Of a stretch of 64,000 bases of DNA, positions 23,920 to 35,284 are shown one piece after another. Where the stretch lies: positions 350,940,225 through 351,004,224 of the forward strand of contig NC_092875.1 of the NCBI RefSeq assembly GCF_028372415.1, read 5' to 3'. The position numbers and the translations under genes were made by a program. The stretch comes from Notamacropus eugenii (taxonomy: Eukaryota; Chordata; Mammalia; Diprotodontia; Macropodidae). Positions within the stretch are counted from its first letter, which is position 1. The number at the start of each line of letters is the position of its first letter. The notes beneath the pieces were generated by a model. The model had not been told where the DNA came from. It was given only the letters and a program-made list of their open reading frames with translations, and ran no database searches.

Positions 23920-24060
23920 ATCAACAAATATTCATTAAACCTTTATCAGGCACAAATGGGTCCTGAACGAGAAGGGGGGAATAAACCAAAGTCTCTGTCC
24001 TTCAAGGAGATCACAGTCTAATAGGAAAGATGACATACTGAAATAATTGCAATATAAAAT
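23920..24060 (-). mobile_element. L2 LINE 3' end, antisense
   Basis: AACAAATATTCATTAAACCT, then 'tctctgtccttcaaggagatcacagtctaa', the reversed L2 3' terminus. Confidence 0.65.
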
Positions 24061-24809
24061 TAAATAAGCTTAGTGACTGAGAGATATAGTATGGATTAGA
24101 CCAACCCTAACTATTTGGCTCAGGTTGCAATTCTTCTCCCTACTCTCTCCATCCCTTGTGACCCCAACATGTTTCAAGTAGGGTCCTTGTGTTGCTTTTA
24201 AGGAAACACAGGGAAGAAATTAACTGTGATATAAAATACTATGTAGATAATTCTATAAACCATCAAGGAGACATTCTTTATGGTTGGGTCCACACACTTA
24301 ATGTATCCTCTGTATCTGTTACTAAGTCTTACTTGCAAGGATAATGTGAATCCTTGTGGAGGCGGGTATGGAACAATATGCCATTCAGTTGTTTATTCCT
24401 CTGATAGCTACCTGAATTGAAAAATGTCACCTTAAAGGGAAATTCCTCCAAGAAATGCATGTATTTTAACAAAATTTCATTTTAAGCTAAAGGAGAAAGT
24501 TCTTATGGTGTGATTTTGATGGCCAAATAGCAGGTAATGGATTTTTTTTTGTTAGGATGGATGAATACTTTCCTTGTACCCCAAATCATACCAGAGAATC
24601 AGTCATCTATGTTTAGTTCTCCCCTTAGTTTCTAATTACCACTACTGTCATTGTAGGGAGGTAAGAAAGATGGCAAATCAAACAATGCTTTGAATTGGAA
24701 CATTTAGGAATCACTGTTTTTGCTACCATCCAGAACTCTGGCACAAAGCAAATACATAATTCTCTGGTCTGAAAAAGAAAAAGAAAAAGCTTTAATTCAA
24801 TGCAGTGAA
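24061..24809. other. No recognised feature
   Basis: Unique-looking DNA without coding signal. Confidence 0.45.
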
Positions 24810-24930
24810 AAAATTGCATTAAATGCCTACCTTAGACCAGATCCTATGTTAGTTTCTAAGGATACAAAGCAAAAAGAAAAATATTTTCTGCCTTTAAGAG
24901 GCTTATATTCTACCAGAAATGTATACTTTT
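24810..24930 (-). mobile_element. L2 LINE 3' end, antisense
   Basis: AAATGCCTACCTTAGACCAG, 'ctaaggatacaaagcaaaaag' and 'aagaggcttatattctacc' are in the reversed L2 order. Confidence 0.65.
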
Positions 24931-24931
24931 A

Positions 24932-24988
24932 TACACACACACACACACGTATATGTATATATACACACACATATATATGTATATATAC
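24932..24988. repeat. (CA)n/(TA)n microsatellite
   Basis: CA runs alternate with TATG/TA runs. Confidence 0.9.
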
Positions 24989-25030
24989 CTAATATAATAT
25001 TCTAATATAAACCTATACATATACACACAT

Positions 25031-25539
25031 ACACACCATGTAAGTATGTACCCAATAAGCCAATAAGTATGAAATCAATACAAGGTAACTGGTGGGTATT
25101 TTGGGCTTGGTACTAACACCTAGAGAAATCAGAAGACACATCTTGTAAAAAGGAGCACTTCAGGCCAGTCTTGATGGCATTTTGAGTGCCTAAGAAAATG
25201 AAATGAAGAGGTAAACTGTACAAAAGATAAGTGGTGCTATGAAATAATGAGATTAGTCTAAAAAATGTGTCTGTATGACCCCAAAGGGAGCTTTAGTAGA
25301 ATAAAGCTACCAGTATACATAATTGAACTTGTTTCTGATTTCACAGGATATCTTTTACAATCCATCTAAACTGATATATTGTAGTTTCTTAAAGCTTAGC
25401 AAAGGCCGCTTAGACCAGAATTTTAGATGAGGGAAGAAAAAAAAGGAAGAATTTTCTCTCTTTCTTATCTTTTAGAGCTATTTAAAACTCAGATTAAACA
25501 TAGACTCTGAGAATCTTAGAGTGAAAACTCTTCAGGTGG
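25031..25539. other. No recognised feature
   Basis: Unique-looking DNA. No coding signal. Confidence 0.45.
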
Positions 25540-25934
25540 CTTTTAATTTACCCTCTTCTCCTTCAGTAGGAATTTACTGTCATGGCAAGATATTTGATAA
25601 TGTAATTTAAGTTTTTAAAACCCCTATAGTAACTGATTTCACAACTTCCCTTAGTAACAATTCTAATATTTAGCAAAATCTTCTTTATGTCTCACCTAAA
25701 TCCCTCATGTGGCAGGTTAAATCCATTTCCTCTCACTTTGTTCACAAAAGAGATTGAGAACAGCTGGTCACAAATAGCTGCACTACACTCTTTAATATAC
25801 AGTAGGATCTTATTATAGCATGGCTCATTATTGCAAAGTTTTACTTATACAAAGGGCCAAATCATGTTCCCAGTTATGCAAATTCGAAGCCTTAGGAAGA
25901 TAGTTTAATAAATGGTGCTTTATCTGATACTTTT

Positions 25935-25971
25935 TCATATATACATACATTCTTACATACACATGTATGTG

Positions 25972-26005
<34 letters not shown>

Positions 26006-26030
26006 CACATACACATATATATATATATTT
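25935..26030. repeat. TA/CA compound microsatellite
   Basis: TATG, (TA)n, (AC)n and (TA)n in succession. Confidence 0.9.
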
Positions 26031-26134
26031 CCCTTCATCTTCTCATAGACCTTGTGAAGGTTAATTCTGTCCTCCATGCTGCCTTTACTCAATTTAAATC
26101 ATGTATTATAAGATATATTATATAAAAATAATAT

Positions 26135-26300
26135 AAAAAGTCATGATGACTAGAGTCGGAGGATCTCACTTCATATCCTGGAGCCACTGACACTTACTAC
26201 ATACGTGACGTTGAGCCTCTCTGAGTCTCAATGTCCTCATCTGTAAAATGAAGGAATCAGATTAGTTTTTGAATCTCCTTTCAAAACTATGAGATACATC
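26135..26300 (+). mobile_element. MIR SINE
   Basis: 'gactagagtcggaggatctcac', then 'gacgttgagcctctctgag' and CTCATCTGTAAAATGAAGGA in MIR order. Confidence 0.7.
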
Positions 26301-26445
26301 CTTGAAGCCACTGACATATTTGAAAATTTATAGTAAATTGCCCTTATCTTCTTGAGATTGAGTCACACTAGATCTTTGTAACTTTCCTGAAATAACTAAT
26401 TTTCTAGTCTTCACATCCCTTTCCTGAACTTCTTTCAAAATTAAG

Positions 26446-27529
26446 AAATTTAAAGAATATTATGGGTAGTAATGGGAGAATTGGGCGATGGGAAGATTGA
26501 TTCAAAGTTTGTATATGCCAGCAATAGTTGGTTAGTTAAATGGAAAAGACATTCACACCCAAATATCCAGGTAGTTCTATAAATTTTGCCACCCCAGCAT
26601 ATAGAGATTACCAAAAGAATATGTAGTATGGGAGCTCTCTTCCTACTCTCCCACCTTCTCTTTTGGAATCCATTGGACCTGGTATTTAGAGGATTCCTAA
26701 AAGAGACAGAAGAACTGCTATGGACCTAATTAGGAAAAATAATACCCTTGTTTGTCTTAATTTTTTCACATTTTCCCCCTCCCTCTTGAAGGGATAGCAT
26801 CTCTGTTGTATATCTCTGTGCCATTTTCCTTTGGAAAAGCAACTGGTCCGTGCATTCACGTCTAGAGTAAAGGACTCTTCTTGTAATCAGCCGGGCTGAT
26901 TCTACAGATTTGGCAATGGTGTATTCTTGTGGGGCAATTCAGAGGCTGAATACAGGCTTGCTCCCTTTTCTGAGATCTCACTTACAGCTTTGAGTTTAAG
27001 ATCGCAGCTTACACTGTCAAAACGCATGCTGATTTGATCCCCATTCTTACAGGGCTGGATTCATAGAAAAGCTAGCTCTGTTGTGGTGATAAAGGCCTAT
27101 TCAATGTGGGGTCTGACCTGCTGAGACATTCAGGGCTGCCAACTTGGAGTGGAACTCTTGCACCCCCTACAGGTCGACTGGTGAAAATTCAGTGGAAAGA
27201 GCAAAAGAAAAAAAGATTTTCCTGTGATTTCTTTCCCAGATGGTTACTTCTCAGCTAAAGGCTTAGTTATTTATTTACTGGGATACCCTAGGTTGCTGAA
27301 GAGAATTTCTTTGTGTAGGCAGAAAAGCTGCTGATACACTGCAGTGGAAAATAGCTACTTCCCCCATGCAGCTGAGGCAGCCTGGGAGTGGGCCATGTCC
27401 TAAGGTCTGGACATGGAATATCCTGTCCCACAGCTCAGTCCTTCCCAAGCAGTGAGTTCCCTATCAGCAGCTGGAGGCAAGGAGATAGTTTTACATGGTG
27501 TCATTTTGAAATGTCGTCCTTTTAGCACT

Positions 27530-27530
<1 letters not shown>
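26446..27530. other. Unique block, no repeat; possible conserved non-coding DNA
   Basis: No interspersed repeat is recognisable. From about 26780 to 27500 the base composition is more balanced than in the neighbours, with few homopolymers. There is no open frame of 60 codons or more. A perfect 8-bp-arm palindrome sits at 26885-26901 (AATCAGCC-G-GGCTGATT). It could be an enhancer, an untranslated exon or an old unrecognised repeat; sequence alone does not decide. Confidence 0.4.

Positions 27531-27531
<1 letters not shown>

Positions 27532-27568
<37 letters not shown>
27532..27568. repeat. (AC)18 microsatellite
   Basis: Perfect AC run. Confidence 0.95.
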
Positions 27569-27569
<1 letters not shown>

Positions 27570-28049
27570 CAGAATGAAATTCTGAGCCTAATTATGTTCA
27601 ACTAAGGAACAGAAAATTCTCCAAAATAGGAGTGTAAGAATAAATCTAAGCATTTATGAAAGACTGGGTATTTTAATCAGATGCACGTGCATTGTAATGG
27701 ACCACATAACAAAACCACAAGAGCTGACACCAGAGCATTATAACAATATAATATAATATAATAAGTATTCCATAGTTTTCTTCACCACCCTTTCACCCTC
27801 AGTCAAGTCTGTCCAATAGATATACATAGTCTCTTCCTATAAACCTTTTTCTTTTGAGCAAAATTCCATAGAATAGCGAGTAATGTTAAAACTAGAAGGG
27901 CACATACCAACTTCCATATATATATACACACACACATATTCTGAATGTCTTTTTTTTCTTTTATTCCCATCTTGTGATATCAAATTGGAATTCCCAGTGT
28001 GAAATCTGATAGGCAATGCTTATTTAAACATAATCTAAGAGATAAGGGG
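27569..28049. other. No recognised feature
   Basis: AT-rich DNA with a short ATAAT run at 27743-27763 and a short CA/TA run near 27920-27940. Confidence 0.45.
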
Positions 28050-28170
28050 TAGGAGAAGCAGACTGAGAGGTTAAATTACTTGTCACAAAGCTAGGGCATG
28101 AAAAAAGGCAGGACCTTAAAGTTGGTGGTTCTTTTTACCAAATTTGGCCTTCTGTTCCCTACACCTTGTT
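28050..28170 (-). mobile_element. MIR/SINE relic, antisense
   Basis: 'gactgagaggttaaattacttgtcacaaagctag' is the reversed MIR core, followed by a diverged tRNA-like part. Confidence 0.55.
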
Positions 28171-28389
28171 GCTTCTTACATTACCATTAGATATTTGAAT
28201 TAAAAACAATTAGCAAATGCTTGTTGGATTTGTTTATCTTTATAATTCCTGTGTAGTTTTACAGAGTTATTAATGAAGTAAGTTAACCAGTAAAATTCTC
28301 CCTTTAATACGAACATTAAAACAGTTAAATTTTAACTTTTCAGAAGACTGCAAACATTTAGATTGCTGACAATATTAGCAGCAAAAAAA

Positions 28390-28500
28390 AGTATTAAGCA
28401 TTTACCTTTGTATAGTACTACATTATCAGGTAAGGTCTAAAGAGAAGCAGGGATGTAATAGTAGCAGCCCTCAAAGAGTTCATGTTCAACGTGCTAATTC
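28390..28500 (-). mobile_element. L2 3' end relic, antisense (weak)
   Basis: 'agtattaagcatttacctttgt' and 'agccctcaaagagttcatg' are in the reversed L2 order. Strongly diverged. Confidence 0.4.
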
Positions 28501-29509
28501 CATCAGGAGTGTATCAAACTGATCAATGAATTCTCATTCTGTTCTTAAAGTTATGCACAGAAGATTTCACACATTTGCTCAATAATCTTTACGAATGTCC
28601 AAAAGGAATGTCTTAAAAATTGCAGTCACTCAGTAAACTTCTTTGATTTATAAACCTTTGAGATAAATTAAATCTAGAATGAAGTTTTCCTCCAATTAAA
28701 TCTCACCTAGTTTTTCAAGTCTGGTAAGGGAGAGAGTAAAATTCATAATTCATTCTTTTGGTTGGTGTTCAACCTTCTGATTCTAAAATTCTATGATTTT
28801 ATGACTTTTTACATGAAAATACAATTAATATCATACATGCTTTTATCTGATCACTTATGATAACCCCTCCCAAAGGTCTTACTTTTCTTCTTCTGTCCCA
28901 GGGAATATTAGAATGAAAGATGCAGGTATTTACATGCAAAGCACAATCTAATTTACATAAGACAATACAGCAAAGTCTATGCCAAGATCTCCTCAGTAAA
29001 AACTTGCAAAAGGATAAAAAGCAGATGTGAAACTACAAAAAATATCTTGTACAAACAAATGATGACCCTAAAGATAAGACAATGCAAAATTGCTAGGCAT
29101 AGCAAGGTAAAGTAGGGTTTCTTAAAACTTCAAGAGAGTTCAAGAATGTTTCCAAATTACGCATAAAGTCCTTTATGCAGAGGAATCAATGATGACTTTT
29201 TCACTTCAGAAAAACTCTGGGAAAATCTGTCAGACTCTTGAACAAAAAACATGAATAAACTCACCTTTCCCCTTCCTTCTGTCCACACAACATAACTGTG
29301 ACCACTGTTTTGAGGGGACCCAGGGTGTCTCATTATAAACTTTACATGGTTCAACAAGAGAACTTTATTTTCCTTCTAATAAATTTTGTGGTTAACATTT
29401 TTAGGTATTTGAAATTTCTTTGGTTACATTTGGTATTATATAGAAATTACAGAATTCCCCTCCAGTCACATTTTAGCCTTTTAAAGATTTGCATTAATTA
29501 AATTTAATT
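28501..29509. other. No recognised feature
   Basis: Unique-looking AT-rich DNA. Overlapping small frames on opposite strands at 29157-29501 have no family resemblance. Confidence 0.45.
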
Positions 29510-29640
29510 CAACACACATTTAAAACACTCACTCTTTTCAAGACACTATGCAAAGCTTTAGAGTAACAAAAAAACAAAATAAGAGAGTTCTGGTCTTTAA
29601 GAAGTTTACAGTTATTGTTTTTCTCATCAATACAGAAAAA
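29510..29640 (-). mobile_element. L2 3' end relic, antisense
   Basis: 'cacacatttaaaacactcactc' and 'tctggtctttaagaagtttacag' match the reversed L2 terminus, diverged. Confidence 0.5.
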
Positions 29641-29659
29641 TGTATAATTAATGATAACA

Positions 29660-29830
29660 AATCTAGATGGAGAGCCGGTGTAGAGTGGTGGATTTTATAC
29701 CAGCTTTTCTAGGATCTAGGAAGACCAGAGTTCTTTATCTCATAGTTTTTATCTGCAACATAATGACCCTGGGCAAGTCAAATAAAAGCAACCTCAAGGC
29801 AGTAAGTTGCCCAGAAGTTTCCATTCTGCT
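29660..29830 (+). mobile_element. tRNA-derived SINE/MIR, diverged
   Basis: 'agagtggtggattttatacc', 'gatctaggaagaccagagttc' and TGACCCTGGGCAAGTCAAAT follow SINE order. Confidence 0.55.
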
Positions 29831-30001
29831 TAGATAGAGGTAACTCCTCACTGGAGGCAGACTGGATGTGGGAAGAATTTCCCCTATATCAAAGAAATTG
29901 AAGGTCCACTTCCTATCCTCTGAAATTTAATTTTCAAAAAAAAATATACATTTATATAACATCTTATTTTAATGGACATTATGTATACAAAAGAAATTTG
30001 T

Positions 30002-30263
30002 GCACATTATAAGCTCCCTCTTACCGCCAGCATAATATGTAAGATCTTCTGTTTTAAAGACCTTCATAACCTGATGCTATCATATCTTTCTAGTTTTCTC
30101 ACCCCTTTTTCTTCTCAATGTATTCTAAATTCCTGCCACACCAGTATCCTTGTCATTCCTCACATAAGACACTATGGACATTTTCACTGGTTATTCTTGA
30201 TGCCTGGAACACTTTCCCATCTCACCCCTGATTCCCTGACTTCTCCTAACAATCAGCTAAAGT
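30002..30263 (+). mobile_element. L2 LINE, 5' part of a split copy
   Basis: L2 3'-ORF region: 'agatcttctgttttaaagaccttcataacctgatgc', CATTTTCACTGGTTATTCTT, GATGCCTGGAACACTTTCCC and 'cttctcctaacaatcagctaaagt'. The copy resumes at 31401 after an L1 insertion. Confidence 0.8.
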
Positions 30264-31387
30264 GGGGATGGAGCCAAGATGGAAGAGTGAAAGCTGGGAC
30301 TCATCTGAGTTCTCCCTCAAAGCCTTTCAAATACCTCTAAAAAGTGAATCTGAACAAATTCTAGAGCAGCAGAATTCACAAAGAGACAGAGTATGGCAGA
30401 TTTGTAGCCCAAGACAACCTGGAGGGCTGACAGGAAGGGTCTGTTGCACTGGGTTGGCAGAGGAATGCAGTCTAGTGCACAGGCTGCACCAGCACAGATC
30501 TAACCATAGTAGAGCCAGAGCAGATGCCAAGGGACTGAATCACTGGAAGCAGTGGAGACTTCCAGACCTCTCAGTATAGGGAGGTGTCTGCCAGAACTAG
30601 AATACAGTCTTGCACAGAGCCTGTGGCAGCAGCATTAGCTGCTCCTGGGGCTATCAGCCCATAGACTGAGTATATGAAAATCACCTATTTAAACTTCCAG
30701 GAACCAAGATGGCAGAGGAAGCAGTAAGTCGCTGCCACCCTCCTTTACAGACTTTGAAAAACCCAGAGAACATTGCCCCAGGAAAAATCCTGAAATAGTG
30801 TAGCCAGCAGAAAGTCAGAGTATAGAAACCTTTTAGCTTAGGAAGCTAGGGGGATTAATGGGAAAGATCCCTTTTTCTGTGACTAAAGGGGACCATTACA
30901 GGACAGGAGGCATCCTAGCAAGTCAGCAGCAAACCCCACCTCAGCAGACAACCGGGTCATCCTCAGCCCCAGGGTGGAGGAGCCTGCAAGTGCTGTCACT
31001 AGGCACATACCAGCCACTACAACATGCAGTTGCCAGCACCTGAGGCTCCAGCACAGAAAACTAGTAGCCATGCACAAGTCTGGGACAGTATTTTCTGGGA
31101 TCCAGAAGCAGAGATCAAATTTAAAAGTCAGCAAAAAGGCAAACATCATGGGCAAGAAGAACCAAAGAAAAACAGTGACCATAGAGAAATATCTTGGTGA
31201 CAGAGAAGATCAAAACACAAATTCAGGAGAGGACAATACAGTCGATATATCCACATCTGAAACCTCAAAGGGGAATACGAACTGGTTTCAAACTCAAAAG
31301 CCATCTTGAAAGAGCTCAAGAAGGATTTTAAAAGTCAAATAAGAGGGGTAGAAGAAAAATTGAACAATTGTTTTAAAAATACAAAGG
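30264..31387 (+). mobile_element. L1 5' fragment with two 5' UTR modules, inserted in L2
   Basis: Flanked by a 13-bp duplication with one mismatch: AATCAGCTAAAGT (30251-30263) and AATCATCTAAAGT (31388-31400). The surrounding L2 joins smoothly across it. 30264-30700 begins with GGAGCCAAGATGGAAGAG and resembles the 5' UTR at 5.38 kb. A second start-like sequence GAACCAAGATGGCAGAGGAA lies at 30701, with a different leader following. The ORF1 N-terminal region appears near 31140-31370 ('gaaagagctcaagaaggatt'). The element then stops without RNA-binding domain, ORF2 or a clear poly(A). Confidence 0.75.
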
Positions 31388-31400
31388 AATCATCTAAAGT

Positions 31401-31640
31401 CCTATATCCTATAAAACATCTTTCTAATTCTTCTTAATCTTAATGCTTTCCCTCCAAGATTATCTCAAAAATTATTCCATTTATAAGTTACTTGTACATG
31501 ATTATATGCATGTTGTCTGCTTCATTAGACTATAATCTTCTTGAGAGCAGGGATTGTATTGTACTTTCCTTTTATATCCCCAGAGTTTATCACAATGCCT
31601 GACACATATTAAATGTCTAATAAATGCTTGCTGACTTGAC
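31401..31640 (+). mobile_element. L2 LINE 3' end, continuation of the split copy
   Basis: 'cctataaaacatctttctaattcttc', 'gactataatcttcttgagagcaggg', ATCACAATGCCTGACACATA and 'aataaatgcttgctgacttgac' form the L2 3' terminus in sense. Confidence 0.85.
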
Positions 31641-31880
31641 TTATTGTATCCTAAAGTGAAAAAACAAATGGCAGACTTAGACTCAGGAATCTAAATTTAA
31701 AGACTGGCTTTCACACCTACTCACTCTGAAGCCTTTGGCAAATAATATTACCTTTTTCAGCTACCAATTCTTCATCTGCAAAATAAAGATGCCAATATTT
31801 ATATTACATACCTCACATGTTATTGTGTGAAAAGTGCTTTATAAATTTTAAGTCAATATATAAATGTGAGTTATTATTCA
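31641..31880 (+). mobile_element. MIR SINE
   Basis: 'caggaatctaaatttaaagactggc', TTCTTCATCTGCAAAATAAA and 'gtgtgaaaagtgctttataaat' follow MIR order to the 3' end. Confidence 0.75.
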
Positions 31881-31925
31881 TGCACCAGGGATAATTTTTC
31901 CAAGCTTCTTTTGGTGAGATCATTT

Positions 31926-32194
31926 TTTTTTCCTATCTGATTTGTTGTTGTTATTTTGATCAAGACTGTCTCTTTGTGACCCCATTTAGGGTTTTCTTGG
32001 CACAGGTACTGGAATGGTTTGAAATCCTTCTCCAACTCATTCTACAGAAGAAAAAACTGAGGCAACTAGGGTTAAATTACTTATTCAGAGCCACATAGCT
32101 AAGGAACTGTCTGAAATCAGATTTGAACTCACAAAGATGAGTCTTCCTAACGTCCAGACCCAGCACTCTATCCACTATACCATCTAGCTGCCCT
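31926..32194 (-). mobile_element. Full-length marsupial tRNA-derived SINE, antisense
   Basis: Plus-strand order is the reverse of the SINE: 'tttgtgaccccatttagggttttcttggca', 'ctgaggcaactagggttaaattact', 'cagatttgaactcac' (B-box reversed), ACTCTATCCACTATACCATC and TAGCTGCCC (5' end). Both ends are present. Confidence 0.9.
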
Positions 32195-33334
32195 TTCCTA
32201 TATAATTATAAACTCTAAATTAGCTCTGAATGAAATTTTGGTTACTCATCATGGAATACAGGCACTTTCATATTCTCTGTCTTTCAGAAGGTAGTAATAT
32301 AATTGTACAAACTCAAAGTTAAATGAAATTTCAGAAGTTATTTCTTCCAGCCTGTAGCTGTGCTATGATGGTAGTTTCCAAAAAGTGAGAGATATTTCAT
32401 CTTTCTGAGATTAGTTTAAAAAGCAAATTATCTTCCTTTCATTTATAGATACCACTTACTCTTCCGTGAAATGTGAAAAAAAAATTTATTTACTCTTCTG
32501 AAGTACTAGGTCCATTTTCTATGGTCAGGACTTTATACCTATTTTTTAATCTCTAATTCCTTCTTTCGGTCTGTCACATTATTTCATGATTTAGCACCTT
32601 TACTTTCTTGGTTCTTGTTTGGATTCCTCTCTATTTCCTTAAAATAATTTCTTTCCCCTTTTATTTATTCACTCATTCATTCACTCATTTATTCATTCAT
32701 TCACTCATTTATCCATTCATTCATTCATTTTTTTATTTGTTTTCTTTTGCCTTAACCAGTTCTTTTATTTTTCAAAGTGATGCTTTATGCTCCCTGATAA
32801 CTGGAGAACATAATTCTCTAAGCTCCCTTTACCTTCTTCTTCAGCAGACAGAACAATGTGCACAATGTGATTACTGATTACTTCTAATATAAACCTAAGT
32901 ATGGCAAATTCTCCACAGTCATTGGGACCTTGTCATAGATATCTGCTTAAGTGGACATTTTCTATCATATCTGGTCTCTCCAACAAATTGTCTGGTTATT
33001 GGTCTGTCTTAATTTCCCGATCAATCAGAAAGTTTTAGGGAAACTTAAAAATAATTCCATTAAAGAAAAAGTTAGTATCCTTGCCAAAAGTAGATGTCCT
33101 CAACAAAATGACCTATTAGCTACACTTGGTTAATGATTCAGAACCCTGATCTCAAAATTCATCACATATTACATAGGAATTCCCTTGGAGTTAGAAAGTT
33201 TTGTAGAAATTTAATTCCCTTCTTTCCTACCCAAGGCTCACCAGAATTTCTTCTAGTCTAAGATAAGAAAAAAAAGTTTAAAAAAGTTCATTTCTTTGAG
33301 AAGGAATGACATAGCAGTATTAGGGATTAAAGTT
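32195..33334. other. Unique sequence apart from one microsatellite
   Basis: No coding signal. The only clear feature is the CATT array at 32662-32730. Confidence 0.5.
32662..32730. repeat. (CATT)n/(CACT) tetranucleotide array
   Basis: ATTC and ACTC units in imperfect tandem. Confidence 0.9.
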
Positions 33335-33480
33335 AGGGTTAAGGTAGATTGGAAAATGGAAGGTCTGGCTGCTTGCTCTGGCTCTACAACTGGAAAGTCA
33401 TTTCATCTCTGAGCCTCAATGAGGCTCAGAGCTAAGATCCCTTCCGCCTTAAATATTCAATAATTTTAAGAAAGAGCATA
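33335..33480 (+). mobile_element. MIR SINE with internal palindrome
   Basis: 'ctggctctacaactggaaagtcatttcatctctgagcct' is a MIR core. At 33408-33430 TCTGAGCCTCA and TGAGGCTCAGA form 11-bp arms around one base. Confidence 0.65.
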
Positions 33481-33624
33481 AAAAAGAGAAGTAGTAAAGT
33501 AGGTGTTTGGCTGACTGCAAGAAGAATACTAGAATTCAAATACTGTTATTCTCTATCATCTAGAGAAAATTTCAAAACATTAATAAAATACCCTGATAAA
33601 GTAGAAGCTTATAACAGGATATAA

Positions 33625-33700
33625 ATTCTGGGAGGTCAGACACTGCTTCATTGTTGTCTTTGTATTCTTCAGTGCCTAGAATTAAATTTTTTTAAAAATT
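33625..33700 (+). mobile_element. L2 3' end relic
   Basis: 'gggaggtcagacactgcttcattgttgtctttgtattcttcagtgcctag' resembles the sense L2 3' terminus. Confidence 0.5.
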
Positions 33701-33879
33701 CCTACAATACTTGTCATTTTGTCAGTGTAGAGAATTCTCTGCAGGAATTTTCTCTACCAGTCCAGATGGGTATTTTTTACAAAATGAATAACTGTCCAGT
33801 ATCACACAGCCAGTGTGTCAAAGGGAGACCTTGAATCCAAGTCTTTATAGCCAGCTCTAATTCCACCATAGCTTACTAT

Positions 33880-34360
33880 CTCTCAATAAGCCTATCACAT
33901 TAGCCTTGATAATTGTTTCTTGAATTCATTTGAATCATCCCCAGACCACATACCAATCCCTTGAATTTGGAGAAATGGATGCTCTTCTGGATCTCTTTCT
34001 ATCTCTACAACTTCTATTCCTTTGTCTTCTTGACATATTTCATACTCATTACTGTTTCTCCAAGGTTTTGTACTGAGTCCTGTTTTCTTTTGTTCATATA
34101 GTCTGTTTTATGATAAAATGATTAAATCCCTATTGTCTCAACTACTCTCTGTATGTAGATGATTCCTAATTTCATAATTCTAGCCTCCACTTATTTTTCT
34201 AATATGCCAATTCCCGCAATGACTACTGAATATTTTTTACTACTTGTCTTATTGGACCCTCAAATTAAACATTTCTGAAAAAAGGTAAGCCCCCTAAATA
34301 TCCTCCTTCTGACTTCAGAATTTCTGTCAGAGTCACCAATATTTAGCCCTTTACTTCCCT
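33880..34360 (+). mobile_element. L2 LINE reverse transcriptase relic
   Basis: 'caaggttttgtactgagtcctgttttct' (the block before the catalytic motif) and 'ctctctgtatgtagatgatt' (the YADD-type catalytic motif position, reading Y-V-D-D-S here) occur in L2 order. Frames are broken. Confidence 0.65.
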
Positions 34361-34734
34361 GGAAAAAGAAATTAAAGAAGCTAAAAGTTTGCCAATTTGT
34401 CAATATCCATATGCCAACTTCTTTATGTCTTTATGCCCTTGACTATTACTTTCGCCATCCTCTTAGTAGATGTAATAGTAGATCATAGACTCTGGCCATC
34501 AATGATTTTGCTTGTGAGTTTTGGTGAAATGAGGCAAGAAACTCTTCCTGGAAAAACCCATGGTAAGCAATCATTGGGTGGAGAATCAGAGAATTCAATC
34601 AGTTGGTTAGGTCATTATGACAATGACATCAAAGTTATATGGTGTCATCATAGGAGATCACTTTGTTCTATAACCCTGGGATTTGCGTATGGAATTGTAA
34701 GTTATTGAACAATTTAGAATAGTAGTAGCAGCAA
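34361..34734. other. No recognised feature
   Basis: A 103-codon open frame (34397-34708) has no recognisable domain. I treat it as chance. Confidence 0.45.
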
Positions 34735-34870
34735 ACATCTTTATAACGCTTTTAGTTTTGCATGTGTTTTTATACATAGATCATCCCAGTGGAGTCTTAC
34801 AACTACCCAGTGAAATAGGTATTACAAATACAATCATCTGCATTTTACAGATCAGCTGACCAAGATTGAG
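34735..34870 (-). mobile_element. MIR SINE, antisense
   Basis: 'tttataacgcttttagttttgcatg', 'agtcttacaactacccagtgaaataggtatt' and 'catctgcattttacagatcag' give the reversed MIR 3' half. Confidence 0.7.
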
Positions 34871-34879
34871 GGGTCCAGC

Positions 34880-35170
34880 TAGCAAACAGAATGGAGACTG
34901 GACCTGGTGTTAGGAGTACTTGAATTCAAATCTGACCCCAGGTACTTTGCAGTTCTGTGACCCTGGGCAAGTAACTTAATCCCTTACTACTTCAGTTTCT
35001 TCATTTTCAAAATGGGGTTAATCACACCTACATTTAAAGTAAGATTGGAAGATCTTTTGTAAGATTAATGTAAGATTAATTTGCAACATTAAATGAGATG
35101 TTTATAAAACGCCTTCTAAAGCTTAAAGTACCACATAAACGTTAGTTATTAGTATCATTATTGTTGTAGT
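34880..35170 (+). mobile_element. MIR/tRNA SINE, near full length
   Basis: 'ggtgttaggagtacttgaattcaaatctgacc', TGTGACCCTGGGCAAGTAAC, 'cagtttcttcattttcaaaatgggg' and 'aagcttaaagtaccacataaacg' are in MIR order from head to 3' end. Confidence 0.8.
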
Positions 35171-35284
35171 TTCATGACTTGCCCAAGTATATGCACTAGT
35201 TAGTGTAAGCCCAGGTATGATATATTATGAATATGGCACCTTTTCCACACCAGGCTGCCCCTTCTGTGAAAGTCTTTAAACTCC

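Larger units (their letters stand above)
25540..26445 (+). mobile_element. Possible CR1/L3-like LINE relic, interrupted
   Basis: 25600-25770 ('cttctttatgtctcacctaaatccct', 'gttaaatccatttcctct') and 26300-26445 ('cctttcctgaacttctttcaaa') resemble the two halves of an old CR1/L3-type 3' region. A microsatellite and a MIR separate them. Family assignment is by general resemblance only. Confidence 0.4.

Noticed and set aside
34397..34708. 103-codon frame with a hydrophobic start
   Set aside because: No recognised family and no promoter or splice signals; next to L2 and MIR relics.
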